From: Deltaproteobacteria bacterium
GTDB lineage: Bacteria; Desulfobacterota; Desulfobacteria; Desulfobacterales; SURF-15
DNA: 64,000 bases
Direction: 5' to 3'
Assembly (NCBI GenBank): GCA_019309565.1
Contig: JAFDFZ010000013.1
Coordinates: forward strand, 1-64,000
The notes under the pieces were generated by a model. The model was not told the origin of the DNA and ran no database searches. It saw only the letters and a program-made list of their open reading frames with translations. Below are positions 63,420-64,000 of the stretch, piece by piece (positions within the stretch are counted from its first letter, which is position 1; the number at the start of each line of letters is the position of its first letter). The position numbers and the translations under genes are program-made.

Positions 63420-64000
63420 ATGGCATTCGGAGAACCCAAGTCGGTAGAAGAGAAAATCAAGGGATACCAGAAATTTTGGAAACAGCAGCAGGTGCTAGGT
63501 CCCCTCATTGGTTTTGATGTGGGGGGATTTTTCCCGTTTAAGTGGTTTAAGGCCCTCAGAACGCTTAAGGAAAATGATTGGTTGTTACCAGAACAGTTGA
63601 TGGTTGAGCAGTACCTTGATGACTATACAAAACTCTACAAGCGCTCCAGCAGCGTCAACGATGATTTAATAAAGGGAGTATCGCCAATCCCGGCCATTCC
63701 CTGGGCCGAAGCCATGTTGGGATGTCCGGTTGAAATATCCGGGGAGAGCATCTGGGGCAGGGAGCGGAATGCGAACTGGAAGGAGCTTGAAGATTTAAAA
63801 CTTGACGATGATAACAAATGGTTTCAGAAATACCTCGAATTCCTGGCCGCTCTGGTTAAAAATGCCGATGGAGAATATCCGGTCAGTCAGCCGATTTTAA
63901 GGGGGGTCACGGATCTCGTAGGGGCGCTTAGAGGAAACAATCAGGCCTTGATCGATACCATGGAAACTCCCGATAAGCTGAAGCGATTGGCCGGGGCATG
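63420..64000 (+). CDS. uroporphyrinogen decarboxylase-family protein, 5' part only
   Basis: An open frame from ATG at 63420, preceded by aaagga, runs off the window end after 193 codons. It begins MAFGEPKSVEEKIKGYQKFW. PAIPWAEAMLGCPVEISGES, then IWGRER and QPILRGVTDLVGALRG match UroD-like proteins of anaerobes (MtaA/cobalamin methyltransferase group) more than true HemE. Function is probably in methyl or corrinoid transfer, not haem synthesis, but this is inference. The 3' end is not in the window. Confidence 0.82.
   Translation, partial: MAFGEPKSVEEKIKGYQKFWKQQQVLGPLIGFDVGGFFPFKWFKALRTLKENDWLLPEQLMVEQYLDDYTKLYKRSSSVNDDLIKGVSPIPAIPWAEAMLGCPVEISGESIWGRERNANWKELEDLKLDDDNKWFQKYLEFLAALVKNADGEYPVSQPILRGVTDLVGALRGNNQALIDTMETPDKLKRLAGA

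Noticed and set aside
1-64000. CRISPR arrays, prophage, integrase or tRNA-flanked island
   Set aside because: No regularly spaced repeats, phage structural genes, integrases or tRNA genes were seen on either strand.

Overview
The window reads as chromosomal DNA of an anaerobic Desulfobacterota (former Deltaproteobacteria) bacterium, most likely close to the Desulfobacterales or syntrophic sulfate reducers. Pointers are an archaeal/eukaryal-type ProS, a ferredoxin of the Desulfovibrio FdI/FdII type, a Fur-FeoA fusion, a Sfum_1244-family protein, a UroD-family protein of the kind abundant in anaerobes, an in-frame UGA that looks like selenocysteine, and dispersed intergenic repeats. This is inference from gene content; no rRNA or tRNA gene was seen.

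Layout. 1-11 kb: a metallo-beta-lactamase hydrolase, a small protein built from two tandem repeats, ispG-proS, a rel (p)ppGpp enzyme converging on rpmB, bamD, trxA, a PurN-like transformylase and an amidohydrolase. 11.26-12.0 kb: a 740-bp intergenic region holding a consensus-promoter short RNA on +, a 57-residue membrane protein on - and a structured, terminator-ended RNA on - just upstream of it. 12-17 kb: a lytic transglycosylase, TatD, and a polar amino-acid ABC transporter operon. 17-30 kb: thiolase, nitroreductase, a decayed CBS gene, a histidine kinase/sigma-54 response regulator pair, envelope TPR and SH3 proteins, a PflA-like radical SAM enzyme, Fur-FeoA, FmdB, recN and a dihydrouridine synthase. 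30-38 kb, nearly all on -: lipoprotein-queF, polA, a HAD phosphatase, the candidate DUF1573 selenoprotein and priA. 38-43 kb: a peptide-type ABC transporter lacking ATPases, a cupin and an MFS carrier. 44-55 kb: ferredoxin, UPF0173 hydrolase, several conserved proteins of unknown function, Ogt, an M20 peptidase, an orphan ABC ATPase, Hsp33, an SPL-like radical SAM protein and a zinc phospholipase C-like protein. 55-64 kb: a lipoprotein, a broken REP-type transposase, a truncated NapH-like iron-sulfur membrane protein, an aspartyl protease-like protein, an ABC-2 exporter, a VapBC-type module, a nitroreductase, a PfkB kinase and the 5' part of a UroD-family gene.

No single large novel operon is visible. 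The strongest unusual signals are (1) the DUF1573 reading frame that continues through UGA exactly at the first Cys of its CGCT motif, with the Sec reading well supported by frame and family but unproven, and (2) the 11.3-11.8 kb RNA locus, where two oppositely oriented RNAs each expose a CCUCC-type anti-Shine-Dalgarno loop and flank a small membrane protein. Intergenic space also carries at least two dispersed repeat families and several gene remnants.
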